Of a DNA stretch of 50,678 bases, positions 1 to 8,969 are shown piece by piece (the first letter of the stretch is position 1; each line of letters begins with the position of its first letter). The notes under the pieces are model-generated. The model was not told the DNA's origin. It did no database searches and saw only the letters and a list, made by a program, of their open reading frames with translations. A program made the translations under genes and the position numbers. This stretch comes from Armatimonadota bacterium (lineage in GTDB: Bacteria > Armatimonadota > UBA5829): the NCBI GenBank assembly GCA_029907315.1, contig JARYME010000008.1:1-50678 (forward strand). Direction: 5' to 3'.

Positions 1-484
1 CGAACCCCGCGAGATTAATAGCTACATATGCAGAGCCAGACTGCGCCTTGAGGTTCGTCAGCCGTCGGAGGTTTCAGTTGCGCGACGTGAAGCACAAACC
101 TATTGCCAGCAGGCAGGGCTGTTTGGCGAGCGTCTGGAATCGTTCATGATCGGCGTAGGCGAGGCGATCACCAATGCGTTGAAACACGCCCACGGCGGGC
201 GAGTTTATGTAGGGAAGACCAGCGAGTGCGTTTGGGTCGGCGTTGCTGACAGAGGTCCCGGAATCTCCTCACTTATTCTGCCCAAGGCTACGTTGCAGAG
301 AGGTTATTCAACGAAGCCCTCGCTCGGTATGGGCTACACAATCATGTTGAATGTCGCGGACCGTGTTCTGCTCAAGACCGGCAAGCGAGGCACAACAATC
401 ATTCTCATGCAGAACATCACAAAGGCGGATGCCAATTCCGCGGGTTCGGGCTTTGCCGTCGATTGGGATATGCTACGCTGCTGA
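1..484 (+). CDS. Anti-sigma-factor-type ATP-binding protein (HATPase_c), 5'-truncated
   Basis: The reading frame is open from base 2 to the TGA at 482-484, so the gene enters from outside the window. The protein has a Bergerat ATP-binding fold: an N box (EAITNALKHA), a G1-like box (DRGPGI) and a glycine-rich G2-like segment (SLGMGYTIML), followed by the usual C-terminal GTTIIL strand. The compact layout matches the RsbW/RsbT/SpoIIAB class of serine kinases, which control sigma factors or anti-sigma partners by phosphorylation; that specific role is inferred from the family. No phosphatase or STAS partner lies in the window, but one could lie upstream. The 3' end overlaps the convergent URO-D-like gene by 12 bases. 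The family call is firm; the pathway is unknown. Confidence 0.8.
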   Translation, partial: EPREINSYICRARLRLEVRQPSEVSVARREAQTYCQQAGLFGERLESFMIGVGEAITNALKHAHGGRVYVGKTSECVWVGVADRGPGISSLILPKATLQRGYSTKPSLGMGYTIMLNVADRVLLKTGKRGTTIILMQNITKADANSAGSGFAVDWDMLRC

Positions 485-1699
485 CAGTTCGTGCGCGATA
501 TCGCAGTAAAGCCTTACTCGCTCAGGCGGGGTCAGCGGCGTAACAGGACTGCCAACGCTTAGTATGAACCTGCTCTTATTGCTTCTGCCCGCTTTTAACT
601 GGCGAGCGATTTCGTGCCTAAGGTCTTCTTCCGAGCCCTCCTGCAGCACGTTCACAGCGTCAAGGTTGCCCAACAGGGTGCGTCGACCGTTCAGATACGC
701 GGACATCTGCTCAATATCGATGTTGAAACCCTTCTTGCTTTCCTCAAAAGCCAGCGCATCGGTCTGAGTGGCAAGAATGTGTTCAAGCTTTCCCGCCGGG
801 TTGCCGCAGAAGTAGTAAATGCTTTTCATACCCTGAGATCTGATTTCGTCTGCCATTTGAGCGATCAGAGGAACGTTCAACTCAGCAAACACATCTGGAT
901 GGATCATATCCGTCATACATTCTTCTATCCAGATTGCTTTCGCTCCGAGCGCGGCAGAACGCTTGATACTGTACAGCTGCCTAAGAAGCAGTCTGCGACA
1001 AGCGTATTCCACCAGATCGCGGCGTTCTGCAATTCGAATCATCAAACCTTCAAAGCCCCACAGACCATAGCAGTTCCATAGAGGTGAGGACACGTGCGCT
1101 ATGGGATAGAGGTCTTTCGCAGGGCCATCCCTTAGGGCCTTCGCAAAATCATCTCTGCCTTCGAGGTCCGTTTCTTCACCTGTTTCCTGCGGTAACTTGA
1201 TGCGCCTGTTGATCTCCTCAAAAGTGTCAGGTGGGTTAACCGGTCTAGCGGATTCGACTGCTCCCTCCTTGTTCCAACCACCTACAGGGGGCCGCTCGAT
1301 CTTTCGCTGGAGGTCCGTCAGCGAATTGACCAGATAATCGCCGTCGAGTCGGTGATCAATGAATATGTGCTTCCGCTCGCTGCGGGAATAAAAGCACGGG
1401 ACTGCGTACCAATCGACGTCGAGAAATCTGCGGACGTCCGTCCACCACTGAATTTGCAGATCAATTTCAGGGGCGTACCTGTACCACCAAGGACACGATG
1501 TGAGGTCTTCCCATCGGTCGCGGATGTAGATCTCCTCGTATGGTATCACAACGCCAATTTCTGGCGTGCCCTGGGGCTCAAATGCGAAGTATATCCTCTC
1601 CGACGCGTTCACACCAGATACTACACGGCGGCACAGCAAATCTCCTCCTCCAGACAAAGGAAAACGGTGCGTTGGGTGAGTAGTTAGAGTATGGTTCAA
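473..1699 (-). CDS. URO-D superfamily protein (not haem HemE)
   Basis: A 408-residue protein with the overall layout of the uroporphyrinogen decarboxylase/MtaA superfamily: a central segment on monitoring an upstream partner (IWIEECMTDMIHPDVFAEL), an FCGN strand-turn and a C-terminal GNLDAVNVL...RFILSVGSP...TPPERVRLY segment. In methylcobamide methyltransferases such as MtaA the corresponding sites carry HxCGN and GC zinc ligands; here they read YFCGN and GSP, so the usual zinc site looks incomplete. It is therefore probably neither HemE nor a standard corrinoid methyltransferase. The frame opens at a TTG (1699) with no good ribosome site; a second TTG at 1639 sits just after GAGGAGGAGA (1641-1650) and may be the true start. 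It diverges from the fucose isomerase gene, suggesting shared regulation with sugar use. Confidence 0.75.
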   Translation of the reverse strand: MNHTLTTHPTHRFPLSGGGDLLCRRVVSGVNASERIYFAFEPQGTPEIGVVIPYEEIYIRDRWEDLTSCPWWYRYAPEIDLQIQWWTDVRRFLDVDWYAVPCFYSRSERKHIFIDHRLDGDYLVNSLTDLQRKIERPPVGGWNKEGAVESARPVNPPDTFEEINRRIKLPQETGEETDLEGRDDFAKALRDGPAKDLYPIAHVSSPLWNCYGLWGFEGLMIRIAERRDLVEYACRRLLLRQLYSIKRSAALGAKAIWIEECMTDMIHPDVFAELNVPLIAQMADEIRSQGMKSIYYFCGNPAGKLEHILATQTDALAFEESKKGFNIDIEQMSAYLNGRRTLLGNLDAVNVLQEGSEEDLRHEIARQLKAGRSNKSRFILSVGSPVTPLTPPERVRLYCDIAHELSAA

Positions 1700-1725
1700 A
1701 CGTCACGCATAAGAGGTGATGCATA

Positions 1726-3447
1726 ATGCCAAAAGCCCTTGCTTTGTCTGAGAATGTGACAAAAGTAGAACAGAATGCTCCTGTCATTGGGGTGTTTGTC
1801 GCCGGAGACCCTCGAATCGATGCCGCCAGTCGAAAACGCTGTCAGAACATAGTGAGGATGGCTGCTGACATTCTGGCTGAGCGTGTCAAGCTGCCTGACG
1901 GTTCGCCAGTCAAGGTTGTGTATGCGCCGATACTTGTGGACGGCGAGAAGCAGGCGGATATAGTAGCAAAGCAGTTTCAAGATGCCGGGGTAAAAGTACT
2001 CGTTTGCACGCCTGACACCTGGGCGTTTCCGCAGCTCAGCGTCATCTCGCTTTTGCAGCAGTTTCCGCCGGACACGCCCATAAACTTCACGTGCGGAAAT
2101 TCCGGTCCTAAGCCCGGGGTCGTCTTTTCTCACGCGGTGAACGGCGCCCTGGCACAGTACGGTAGACTGGCACATCTGAACGTGGGTACTTGGCCGGACA
2201 CTGGGATGGAGCCCGTCATGACTGAAAGCACGGCGCAGGCGCTTGTGGATTGGGCGTTTGCGGCAGTGACCACCCAAGCGCTCAAAGGCAGACGCGTGGT
2301 CGTGTTTGGGCACGACTCGATGGGCATGGAAACGGCGCTTGCACACGTAATCCCGACGCGCCACCAATTCGGAATAGAGATTACGCGCTTGGATATGAAG
2401 CTGCTCGCCGATATGATCGCCAAGAAGGCCTACGATCAGAAAGAACTCAAGGCGCTGCGTGGATTTATCGATAAGCACTTGGGCAAGCGGCTCGAGATTC
2501 GCGATGAGGCAGACTCAGAGCGGTTCAATCAGAGCTTGGCTCTGTATCTGATAATGCGCGACCTGCTGGCCGATTTAAACGCAGTCGGCGGAGGATTTAT
2601 GAGCCAGCTGGAATGGGGTTCAGACCTGCGAGGCATTCCGCTTCCGGTCGCAGACGTAGCAGAGTCGCTGTTCAACTCCACATTCGACCATAACGGCAAG
2701 AAGGTTCCTGTGCCCTTCGCAACAGAGGCGGATGTCCAGGGCCTGCTGACAATGCTTTTCTTCAGCGCCCTGACGGGCGGCAACCCGCCGCTGTTCATGG
2801 ATTTCCGCAAGGTGTGGGAGCGTTGGGAACTCGAAGAACTCGCAAAGAAAGTCGGTGTCAAGCTTCCGGCCAAGGAACTCTGGGCACAGAAGGGGTTGGT
2901 CGACGGTGACAACTCCGGAAGCGCTTCACTGGACTGGGCAGCAAAACCCGGTGCAAGCATCGCAGAGATAATGAAAAACGTGTCTATGCCGCTGGCTGAT
3001 GAGGGTTACTTCCCCGGACTCGGAAACTCAGTGACGTTTGTTTCGCCGGGAGGACTCAAGGGTATCGCTGGAAGACTGATGTACAGCAGTTTGTCCGGCG
3101 TGTTCAGTCTAAGCTGGGACGAAGCCGAAACCGCGGAGGTGCCACCGAAGCTTGCAAAAGCCCTATGCGAGGCTACCACTTCGACCTGGCCGCATACTTT
3201 TGTCGTGCCGAAGTACGCGTCGATGTACGAATACAAGCACTATCCTCCCGCCAACCACTTCCACATGATCCAGGATCTGCCAGTTGCGCGCCTGGAGTAT
3301 TGGATGGATCTCAACAATGTGCTCTCACAGGCACCGTGGGCAGCCAGACCAAAATTCATCGAAGGCGTAGATCGTCCGATCCCGCTTCTTTACCTTGCCA
3401 ACGGAGGCGAAGACAACGCTAAGTTGATGTTGGCGAGACGCAAATAA
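1726..3447 (+). CDS. L-fucose isomerase-family protein
   Basis: 573 residues, close to the ~590 of FucI. FucI interconverts L-fucose and L-fuculose (and D-arabinose/D-ribulose) in the cytoplasm using Mn2+. The metal-site pattern is visible: ATEAD (E334), LFMDFR (D359) and PANHFH (H511), matching the Glu, Asp and His ligands of the family. The N-terminal domain has the Rossmann-like GVFVAGDPRID start. The start is secured by GAGGTGAT (1713-1720) five bases before the ATG. It diverges from a URO-D-like gene, leaving little room for a promoter if that gene starts at 1699. No fuculose kinase or aldolase lies next to it. Family confidence is high; the true sugar could be another aldose, as this subfamily also occurs in rhamnose/fucose-type pathways. 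Confidence 0.85.
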   Translation: MPKALALSENVTKVEQNAPVIGVFVAGDPRIDAASRKRCQNIVRMAADILAERVKLPDGSPVKVVYAPILVDGEKQADIVAKQFQDAGVKVLVCTPDTWAFPQLSVISLLQQFPPDTPINFTCGNSGPKPGVVFSHAVNGALAQYGRLAHLNVGTWPDTGMEPVMTESTAQALVDWAFAAVTTQALKGRRVVVFGHDSMGMETALAHVIPTRHQFGIEITRLDMKLLADMIAKKAYDQKELKALRGFIDKHLGKRLEIRDEADSERFNQSLALYLIMRDLLADLNAVGGGFMSQLEWGSDLRGIPLPVADVAESLFNSTFDHNGKKVPVPFATEADVQGLLTMLFFSALTGGNPPLFMDFRKVWERWELEELAKKVGVKLPAKELWAQKGLVDGDNSGSASLDWAAKPGASIAEIMKNVSMPLADEGYFPGLGNSVTFVSPGGLKGIAGRLMYSSLSGVFSLSWDEAETAEVPPKLAKALCEATTSTWPHTFVVPKYASMYEYKHYPPANHFHMIQDLPVARLEYWMDLNNVLSQAPWAARPKFIEGVDRPIPLLYLANGGEDNAKLMLARRK

Positions 3448-3468
3448 TAAAAGCGGAAGATCCCCATG

Positions 3469-3510
3469 CTGTGGACCGGCTCAAGACGACCCGGTGAAGC
3501 CGGTCCACAG
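3469..3510 (+). terminator. Perfect 13-bp inverted repeat after fucI-like gene
   Basis: CTGTGGACCGGCT (3469-3481) is exactly complementary to AGCCGGTCCACAG (3498-3510), with a 16-base loop. It begins 21 bases after the fucose isomerase stop. There is no T-run after the stem, so it would be a hairpin-only terminator or an mRNA 3'-end stabiliser rather than a classic intrinsic terminator. Confidence 0.55.
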
Positions 3511-3692
3511 CTCACCTGAACTTGCTGTATCTGCTACGCGCGACCTTTCAGTGTTTCCCTTGTGACGCATCATAAGAAAAGCTAAATCGGATGCACCACA
3601 TTCCTCATAGTGTGGAACAACCTATTATGGCACACTCGCCCTTTGCTACGTGTTCTGCGGAAAATACCAGTGTTGATAACACGAGGGTTGAG

Positions 3693-4037
3693 ATGAAACT
3701 TGACCGCTTTGCATCCAGAAAAGGATTCACGTTGATCGAAATAATGATCGTGATCCTGGTACTCGTGGCGCTGATAGGCATAGCGTGGCCCAACTGGATG
3801 AAGGCCCGAGAGCTGGCACGGACACGCGCCTGCGTCTCGAACTTGCGTGAAATCGAGACGGCGAAAGAACACTGGGCTATGGAACAGAAAAAATCGGTCG
3901 GAGAGGAAGTGGCTCTAAGTGACTTGGTGCCCGCCTTCATAAAGTCTTGGCCTGCGTGCCCTTCGGGCGGCACATACGATCCTCAACCTGTGGGCACCGA
4001 TCCCACCTGCACCGAACCTGACCACAAGCTGCCTTAA
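3693..4037 (+). CDS. Type II secretion/type IV prepilin-like protein
   Basis: A 114-residue protein with a class III signal: a short basic leader ending in RKG, then FTLIE at residues 12-16 with the conserved Glu at +5, followed by a hydrophobic helix of about 20 residues (IMIVILVLVALIGIAW). A prepilin peptidase would cut after Gly11 and methylate the Phe. The rest is a small soluble domain that ends in a Cys-containing stretch (PACPSGGTY... TCTEPDH). The ATG at 3693 is preferred because the class III leader is then of normal length and GAGGG lies just upstream; the frame itself is open from 3591. It stands alone, without assembly ATPase or platform genes, as is common for the many orphan pseudopilins in some bacterial phyla. 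Role: pseudopilin or pilus-like fibre subunit. Confidence 0.85.
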   Translation: MKLDRFASRKGFTLIEIMIVILVLVALIGIAWPNWMKARELARTRACVSNLREIETAKEHWAMEQKKSVGEEVALSDLVPAFIKSWPACPSGGTYDPQPVGTDPTCTEPDHKLP

Positions 4038-4210
4038 TACGTAACAGAACGCCCTCTCGCTTGGCTTACCCGTGCAGGGCTCTCTATTCACGACCGACGA
4101 GCGGCACCATTCCCCTGAGCACGCCATCAATTATGTTTGTAAAGGCATTCTCGACCCCGACGTTGAACGATTCAGCGCGGATGCATATCCGTGAGCACTT
4201 GGAGGTCAAT

Positions 4211-6652
4211 ATGGCAAAGCCGAGAAGACAAACGTCGGGAGTATCAGGGGAGTCAACCGAAGTACGGGCTGACCGCAGGTGGAAATATGCCCTTGTTCAG
4301 CATCCCATGTGGTTGTTGATCGCGGAGGATTCGGTGTGCGCAGAACGTACTCCGCCGTGGGGCTGCCCCACAATTGAGGAATATGCGCAGCGGTTGCTCG
4401 CGTCACTCGACACCGTCGAGAAGTTCCCAGGAATCCATATTAACTTCGATTTCTCAGGTGTCGAACTGGAGGACGCAGCAAGACGCCAACCGGACATCGC
4501 GGCTAGACTGCGCAGACTGGTATCTGAAGGGCGTATATCCTTTGTCAACGGCACATATTCGCAACCGCACTTGCACATTCTCTCCCTGGAGTCCACTATT
4601 CGCCAGTTCGAGTACGGTTTAAAGGTTATCGAGGACGTAACCGGATACAGAGTCACCTGCTACGCCTCCCAAGAGCCGGGGTTTTCTCAAATGCTTCCCC
4701 AAATACTTTGCGCCTTTGGCTACGAATCCGCCACCACACCCGGATTCCCATTTGGCCTACGCATTGTTGAAGGGCTCCTGCAGCATTGGTCGGGACAGTG
4801 GGGGTGGGTGCACGGCGACGATGTGGTTGAGTGGGTTGGCAAGGATCTGAGCTCCATTCCAGTATGGCTGCGAAGCGTAGGCTGCCCAGACGAGCGTGCA
4901 GTCGCAGACGACATACAGCGCGGACTCCTGCATCCTACGCGACTGAGGGTTGATCTACCCGACATGGTGGAAGTCGAAGAAGCGTGGGTGAATAGCGTCT
5001 TACAATACAGCGACATGGTCAAGCTGGATCAAGAGCTTGCTGAGCTTGCTTCGCAGCACGAAACTCGACCACGCGTTACATTTGAGGCAAACTACGCATA
5101 CATAGAAGGCGTGGATGCCGAGGAGCTCTCACGGGCGAATACCCATGCAGAAATTTCCCTACTGCGACTGGAACGGTTGTTTGCATTCCTGCCTGGGGAG
5201 CTGCCGGACTTTCAGTTCGAGGAAGCCTGGCGCACTTTGCTCGCCGCGCAGCATCATGACGCGTATTGGACCGGTGCACCGGAGCTGCGAGCCAAATCCA
5301 TCGAGCGGCTTAGAAACTTGCAAGCGAGAGCCGACTCTGCCGCTATGAGCTTGGCACGCGATCTGGGACGCAAACTTCCTCCTGCACCTCAAGATGCCCA
5401 AGTCGTGCTATTAGTTTCGCCGGGGCACGAACCTTGCTGCCGCACTATAGAATTTGACTTACCGGCCGAAGATCTTGTGCCGGCAGAAGAATCCCCCGTT
5501 GTTCACTTTCAGAAACGGCGGACAGAGAACGGATCAGTTAGGGCTGCGGTCGTGTGTCCTGATATCGGCGTCGGGCACACTGCGCTCGTGCTGCGGCCCG
5601 GAACTGGGGGATTTGCGCGAAGGGTGGTGTTCGCGAAAAGCGCACAGTTGGAGAACGATCAGATCAAACTGCGAATGCTGCCGGATGGAAGCATTTCTCT
5701 TCTCAAGTGCGAGAACCGGTGTTTCCTTGCCGGGGACGCCAACAGATGGTATTACGTCGACAACGGCAGAAAAGTCGTGCCGGAACCGGTTGATGGTGAG
5801 AGGTTTGTGGAGAGGGGCCCCGTATATGAAGCAGCCCAGACATCCTCCGCCCTGGGCAGTATAGGAATGAAGACACGTATCACGCTTCTGAGAACAGAAA
5901 ATACTATCTGGGTTGATACGGAGCTTGTGTTTCCCCAGCCCACCGAAATCGGAGATTACTTTGACGATACTACCAAACTCCAGACAACTTGGCACGTGGG
6001 AAACGACGCTGTCATCCGGTACGTTTGCGGCGGATGTGTTGAGACAGCAAGCCGCGGAAAACCCTTTGTTGCTTACCCGGCGTTGGACGTGGCAACCAGG
6101 TACGGCTCACTTACGTTCAGATTTGACTGCGCCACGAAATGCTGGCTCGACGAGGACGGTGTTCTCCACTGTGTAGTTGCCTGGGGTCATAACGGTGATC
6201 ACTTTCACAACAGACAAGGCCCGCTTCCAGGAATAATGGGTCCGCTGAACTGGCTGAAGCCCATGGATTTGAGGCTTAAAGGAAAGTACGCTATGCGACA
6301 AATGATATCTCTCAACGCGCGGCTAATCTCCGATGCGGAGCTGGTTCAAATCGCTTGCGCTGCTCCTGCGGAGCCGTTTGTCGTTCCGGTGGAGACAGGA
6401 GAAAGCGAGATTCCTTGGTGCCAAACACTCTACAAAGGCCACACCCCCAACTTCATAACCCTCAGCGCCAGAAGGTCAGGAGCAGGCACTCTGCTGAGAC
6501 TACTGCACGCCGGCTCAAAGCCAGGGGCATTCCGACTACGCGAACCTGAACGCCGGCGCGTAGAATGGGCGAGAACATTGGACGGCAGGCGCATTTCGCT
6601 AAGTAGCGTGCCACCTTGGAAAATAATCGAAGTACTCTTGGTGCCAAAGTAA
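4211..6652 (+). CDS. GH38-like (alpha-mannosidase superfamily) protein with altered catalytic motif
   Basis: 813 residues. The N-terminal (beta/alpha)7-type domain has INFDFSG (about 75-81), repeated helix/strand units, and a segment QEPGFSQMLPQIL (from residue 154) that lines up with the DxFGxSxQLPQIL signature of GH38 alpha-mannosidases. A helical middle domain contains AQHHDAYWTGAPELR, similar to the GH38 HD motif, and a long beta-rich C-terminal half follows. In GH38 the signature Asp is the nucleophile; here that column appears to be Gln154 with Glu155 next to it. It has no signal peptide. The ATG at 4211 is chosen for the GGAGG seven bases upstream; the frame is open 50 codons further. 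Likely a glycosidase or lyase on alpha-linked sugars, but the chemistry is uncertain. Confidence 0.7.
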   Translation: MAKPRRQTSGVSGESTEVRADRRWKYALVQHPMWLLIAEDSVCAERTPPWGCPTIEEYAQRLLASLDTVEKFPGIHINFDFSGVELEDAARRQPDIAARLRRLVSEGRISFVNGTYSQPHLHILSLESTIRQFEYGLKVIEDVTGYRVTCYASQEPGFSQMLPQILCAFGYESATTPGFPFGLRIVEGLLQHWSGQWGWVHGDDVVEWVGKDLSSIPVWLRSVGCPDERAVADDIQRGLLHPTRLRVDLPDMVEVEEAWVNSVLQYSDMVKLDQELAELASQHETRPRVTFEANYAYIEGVDAEELSRANTHAEISLLRLERLFAFLPGELPDFQFEEAWRTLLAAQHHDAYWTGAPELRAKSIERLRNLQARADSAAMSLARDLGRKLPPAPQDAQVVLLVSPGHEPCCRTIEFDLPAEDLVPAEESPVVHFQKRRTENGSVRAAVVCPDIGVGHTALVLRPGTGGFARRVVFAKSAQLENDQIKLRMLPDGSISLLKCENRCFLAGDANRWYYVDNGRKVVPEPVDGERFVERGPVYEAAQTSSALGSIGMKTRITLLRTENTIWVDTELVFPQPTEIGDYFDDTTKLQTTWHVGNDAVIRYVCGGCVETASRGKPFVAYPALDVATRYGSLTFRFDCATKCWLDEDGVLHCVVAWGHNGDHFHNRQGPLPGIMGPLNWLKPMDLRLKGKYAMRQMISLNARLISDAELVQIACAAPAEPFVVPVETGESEIPWCQTLYKGHTPNFITLSARRSGAGTLLRLLHAGSKPGAFRLREPERRRVEWARTLDGRRISLSSVPPWKIIEVLLVPK

Positions 6653-6704
6653 TGGAAGACGCGCATGTGGTGGCACAACTGCTATAAACATGCCATAAAC
6701 ACCT

Positions 6705-6736
6705 TTCCCAGCGGGACCTCGTTCTCCCGCTGGGAA
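6705..6736. terminator. Bidirectional hairpin between convergent genes
   Basis: TTCCCAGCGGGA (6705-6716) pairs perfectly with TCCCGCTGGGAA (6725-6736) around an 8-base loop. It lies between the stop of the GH38-like gene (6652) and the end of the convergent secreted GH-like gene (6785), where a shared terminator is expected. T-runs on either side are short. Confidence 0.65.
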
Positions 6737-6784
6737 TAACAGTGTGCTGCTGTCGTGCTCTATCCAGGCGAGGTTTTTGAGAAG

Positions 6785-8788
6785 TTACAAGTTTACACCC
6801 AATTCGGCGGCTGTGTTTTTCATCTCGCTGATCATTCCGTCCAGGATCTCAGTTACACGGTCCTCGTAAGTAGTAGGCCAGTTCGGGTTGCGCACCATCT
6901 TTTCCCATCTGGGAAGAACGTCGCGCGCCTGCTTGAGCCCAGCAATGTATTCCCGGAAAAGCCTCTCAGCAGCGGGTTTGTGTTCGGGAGCGATACCCGT
7001 TGGCCTGACTATCTTCCGCAACTCGTAGAGCGCCTTCAGTGCTCGTATAGTTCCGTCTACAACCAGGCTCTCTTCCACCGCCAATTGGTAGCCCAGCTCC
7101 TTTGCGAGTTTGAGCGCCTTGGCGGCAGCCTGTACGTCTGCGTTGAGTCTGGCTTCGTCTTTGATATTCCCCCAGGGCGCCGGGAAAGCGTCCCAGAGAA
7201 CCGAGCCGAGCTCAGGCAGTTCGCCCTTCTTGAGCAAGTCTGCTGCTTTGCCGGGATGACCAGTCTTCTCACCGTACAGCCAGTGGGAGCCATAAACGTC
7301 CCACGCGACTTCTCCTATCACCTCACACCAGTCAGCGAACTTCTCAGGGTTTTTAATGTCGTATCGTACAGCGTAGGAGATCGCGAATTCTCGCGGGGAG
7401 CGGCCCTTTGCATTCCACGACCACTCCGCCGCGGCTTCAGTATTGAATCGGTAGTAGTTGACGCCCGGTGTAACGTAGCCAACTAGTATCTTCAATCCCT
7501 TATCCACAAACTCGTTGAGCCTGTAGTGCACGAATGAGGCACCCGTGAATGGTTCCCAGTATCCTGTGTGGGAGCAGAAGTTGGGTATTACGCCCATCCA
7601 TCTGCCCTTCTTCGCCTCTTCGACCACATAGGATGGAATTATTTGCATCCGACGGTTGTTATAGGTCAGAAGACTGTGGTAGTAAGTGACCTGCACATCA
7701 GGCGGGAGCTCAGCGAAAATGGCCTTGTTCTCGGGTTCGGTGGCTTCAGATGTCGTAACACGCAGTGTGAAATACCTTCCGAGCTTCTGTTTAGCTTTTT
7801 CCCAGGCCTTCAAAACGGTGCGCACTTCCAGAAGCTGCCACTTCTCATTTTTGCATTTGTCGCATTGGCAACCCGGCTGTCCATGCATATTTTCTGTAAG
7901 CCAGCAGTCGAGAGTTTTCACACCTGGGACGCTTGCCAACTGCACCATCCATTCGGCGATCATGTCGGCTACACCGGGTTGGGAGTAACACAGCGCACCA
8001 GGATGTTCCGTCTTACCTTTGAACTCTGGGTAGTGCTCAAATACGCCTAGTCTGCCAACCTGCTCAAGGTGCAGAATGACAGGAGCGAACTCTATGCCGT
8101 AAAGCGGAGCTTCGGTAACCAGAGGCATGCGGTCCGGCCGGACTGCAGCAAAGGGTTTACCCTGCGCGTCGACGCCTATGGCTGAGATCTGCTCCATAAT
8201 GTTCATCTTGCGGTCGCCGAGCCACTTGAGATGCTCATAGTTGTCAGCACCCCAGAGTCCGCGTTGAGCCATATCCGGCCAGTCTGTAACCTCTAAGACC
8301 GGAATCCGAATGGACGAGGGCGTGCTTCGACCTCGAACCAACTGCTGCAGCGTCTTCGCCGCGTAGTAAAGGCCATTGGGAGTCAGAGCGATCAAGCGGA
8401 GTTCGCCGGCTTTCTTGAGGAAAGTTGTTATTTTGTATGCCTGGTCGCTGTTCTTCAGCTTCTTCAAAGCATCCGCTTCTGCGCCGCCGAGTTGGAATCG
8501 CACAGTGAACGCGGCTTTCGAGCTCGGCGCATTTCCCCCGAAAGCATCCGCTAATTCCTTTGCCGCCTGTTTCAGTAGAACGCTTTGCCCGGGACTAGGC
8601 ACAATGCGCACCGCACCGCGCGGCACGATTATCTGCCCGCTGATTTTTATGGACTTCGGCAGCGGCACTGTGTAGCGCACCCACTGCAGCGCTTCCTGTT
8701 GACTGATATTCTTCTTCGTTAGCGGTGCGCATTGTGCGGCACATACCAAGACTGCGGCTAGGGTCAAGAGACACACTCTGCTGTACAT
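6785..8788 (-). CDS. Secreted GH20b/DUF4838-type glycoside-hydrolase-like protein
   Basis: 667 residues with an N-terminal signal peptide (hydrophobic LLTLAAVLVCAA, residues 7-18). Residues about 55-155 look like the GH20b zincin-like fold found before chitobiase and alpha-glucuronidase barrels: VRIVPSPGQ, AAKELADAFGG, LIALTPNGLYYAAKTLQQL. A TIM-barrel-like region follows, including GLWGADNYEHLKWLGDRKMN, the acidic LTENMHG and a cluster PGCQCDKCKNE near residue 303; a CxCxxC cluster at this place is typical of DUF4838-like relatives. The C-terminal part is helical. It probably acts outside the cytoplasm on amino sugar or uronic-acid glycans, but the substrate cannot be read from sequence. GGAGG lies 12 bases before the ATG, a long spacing. 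Divergent from hemL, with its own extended -10 promoter. Confidence 0.7.
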   Translation of the reverse strand: MYSRVCLLTLAAVLVCAAQCAPLTKKNISQQEALQWVRYTVPLPKSIKISGQIIVPRGAVRIVPSPGQSVLLKQAAKELADAFGGNAPSSKAAFTVRFQLGGAEADALKKLKNSDQAYKITTFLKKAGELRLIALTPNGLYYAAKTLQQLVRGRSTPSSIRIPVLEVTDWPDMAQRGLWGADNYEHLKWLGDRKMNIMEQISAIGVDAQGKPFAAVRPDRMPLVTEAPLYGIEFAPVILHLEQVGRLGVFEHYPEFKGKTEHPGALCYSQPGVADMIAEWMVQLASVPGVKTLDCWLTENMHGQPGCQCDKCKNEKWQLLEVRTVLKAWEKAKQKLGRYFTLRVTTSEATEPENKAIFAELPPDVQVTYYHSLLTYNNRRMQIIPSYVVEEAKKGRWMGVIPNFCSHTGYWEPFTGASFVHYRLNEFVDKGLKILVGYVTPGVNYYRFNTEAAAEWSWNAKGRSPREFAISYAVRYDIKNPEKFADWCEVIGEVAWDVYGSHWLYGEKTGHPGKAADLLKKGELPELGSVLWDAFPAPWGNIKDEARLNADVQAAAKALKLAKELGYQLAVEESLVVDGTIRALKALYELRKIVRPTGIAPEHKPAAERLFREYIAGLKQARDVLPRWEKMVRNPNWPTTYEDRVTEILDGMISEMKNTAAELGVNL

Positions 8789-8833
8789 TCGATTATACTT
8801 CCTCCAAGCCCGACGAATTGGCGATTAGGAGCA

Positions 8834-8842
8834 ATTATAGCA
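8834..8842 (-). promoter_or_regulatory. Extended -10 promoter for the secreted GH-like gene
   Basis: On the minus strand TGCTATAAT gives a perfect -10 with the TGn extension. No good -35 hexamer lies 17 bases upstream. The expected start near 8827 leaves a leader of about 38 bases carrying GGAGG. Confidence 0.6.
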
Positions 8843-8928
8843 CAACAAACCGCTGCACAATTGTTTCGACTCGCTTCCAAGCTTGTCGTAGGCAGCTTTT
8901 TAGACAGCACGGGGCATCTTCGGCTGCG

Positions 8929-8957
8929 TTGACAGCAATGTCGGCGGCTGTTATACT
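8929..8957 (+). promoter_or_regulatory. Sigma-70-type promoter of hemL
   Basis: TTGACA (8929-8934), a 17-base spacer, then TATACT (8952-8957). The predicted transcription start is near 8964, only 3-6 bases before GTG 8967 or ATG 8970, so the mRNA would be leaderless or almost so. Confidence 0.75.
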
Positions 8958-8969
8958 CCGCCTTCGGTG

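Noticed and set aside
473-1699. Assignment as haem pathway HemE
   Set aside because: Although hemL is nearby, sequence lacks the HemE N-terminal signature and the layout fits the wider URO-D/MtaA superfamily.
1696-2478. Minus-strand frame of 260 codons opposite the fucose isomerase gene
   Set aside because: It lies entirely within a well-supported gene, has a Cys/His/Arg-rich composition typical of antisense frames and shows no known motif.
6755-7486. Plus-strand frame of 243 codons opposite the secreted GH-like gene
   Set aside because: Overlaps the antisense of a coherent protein with signal peptide and family motifs; no ribosome site or domain is visible.
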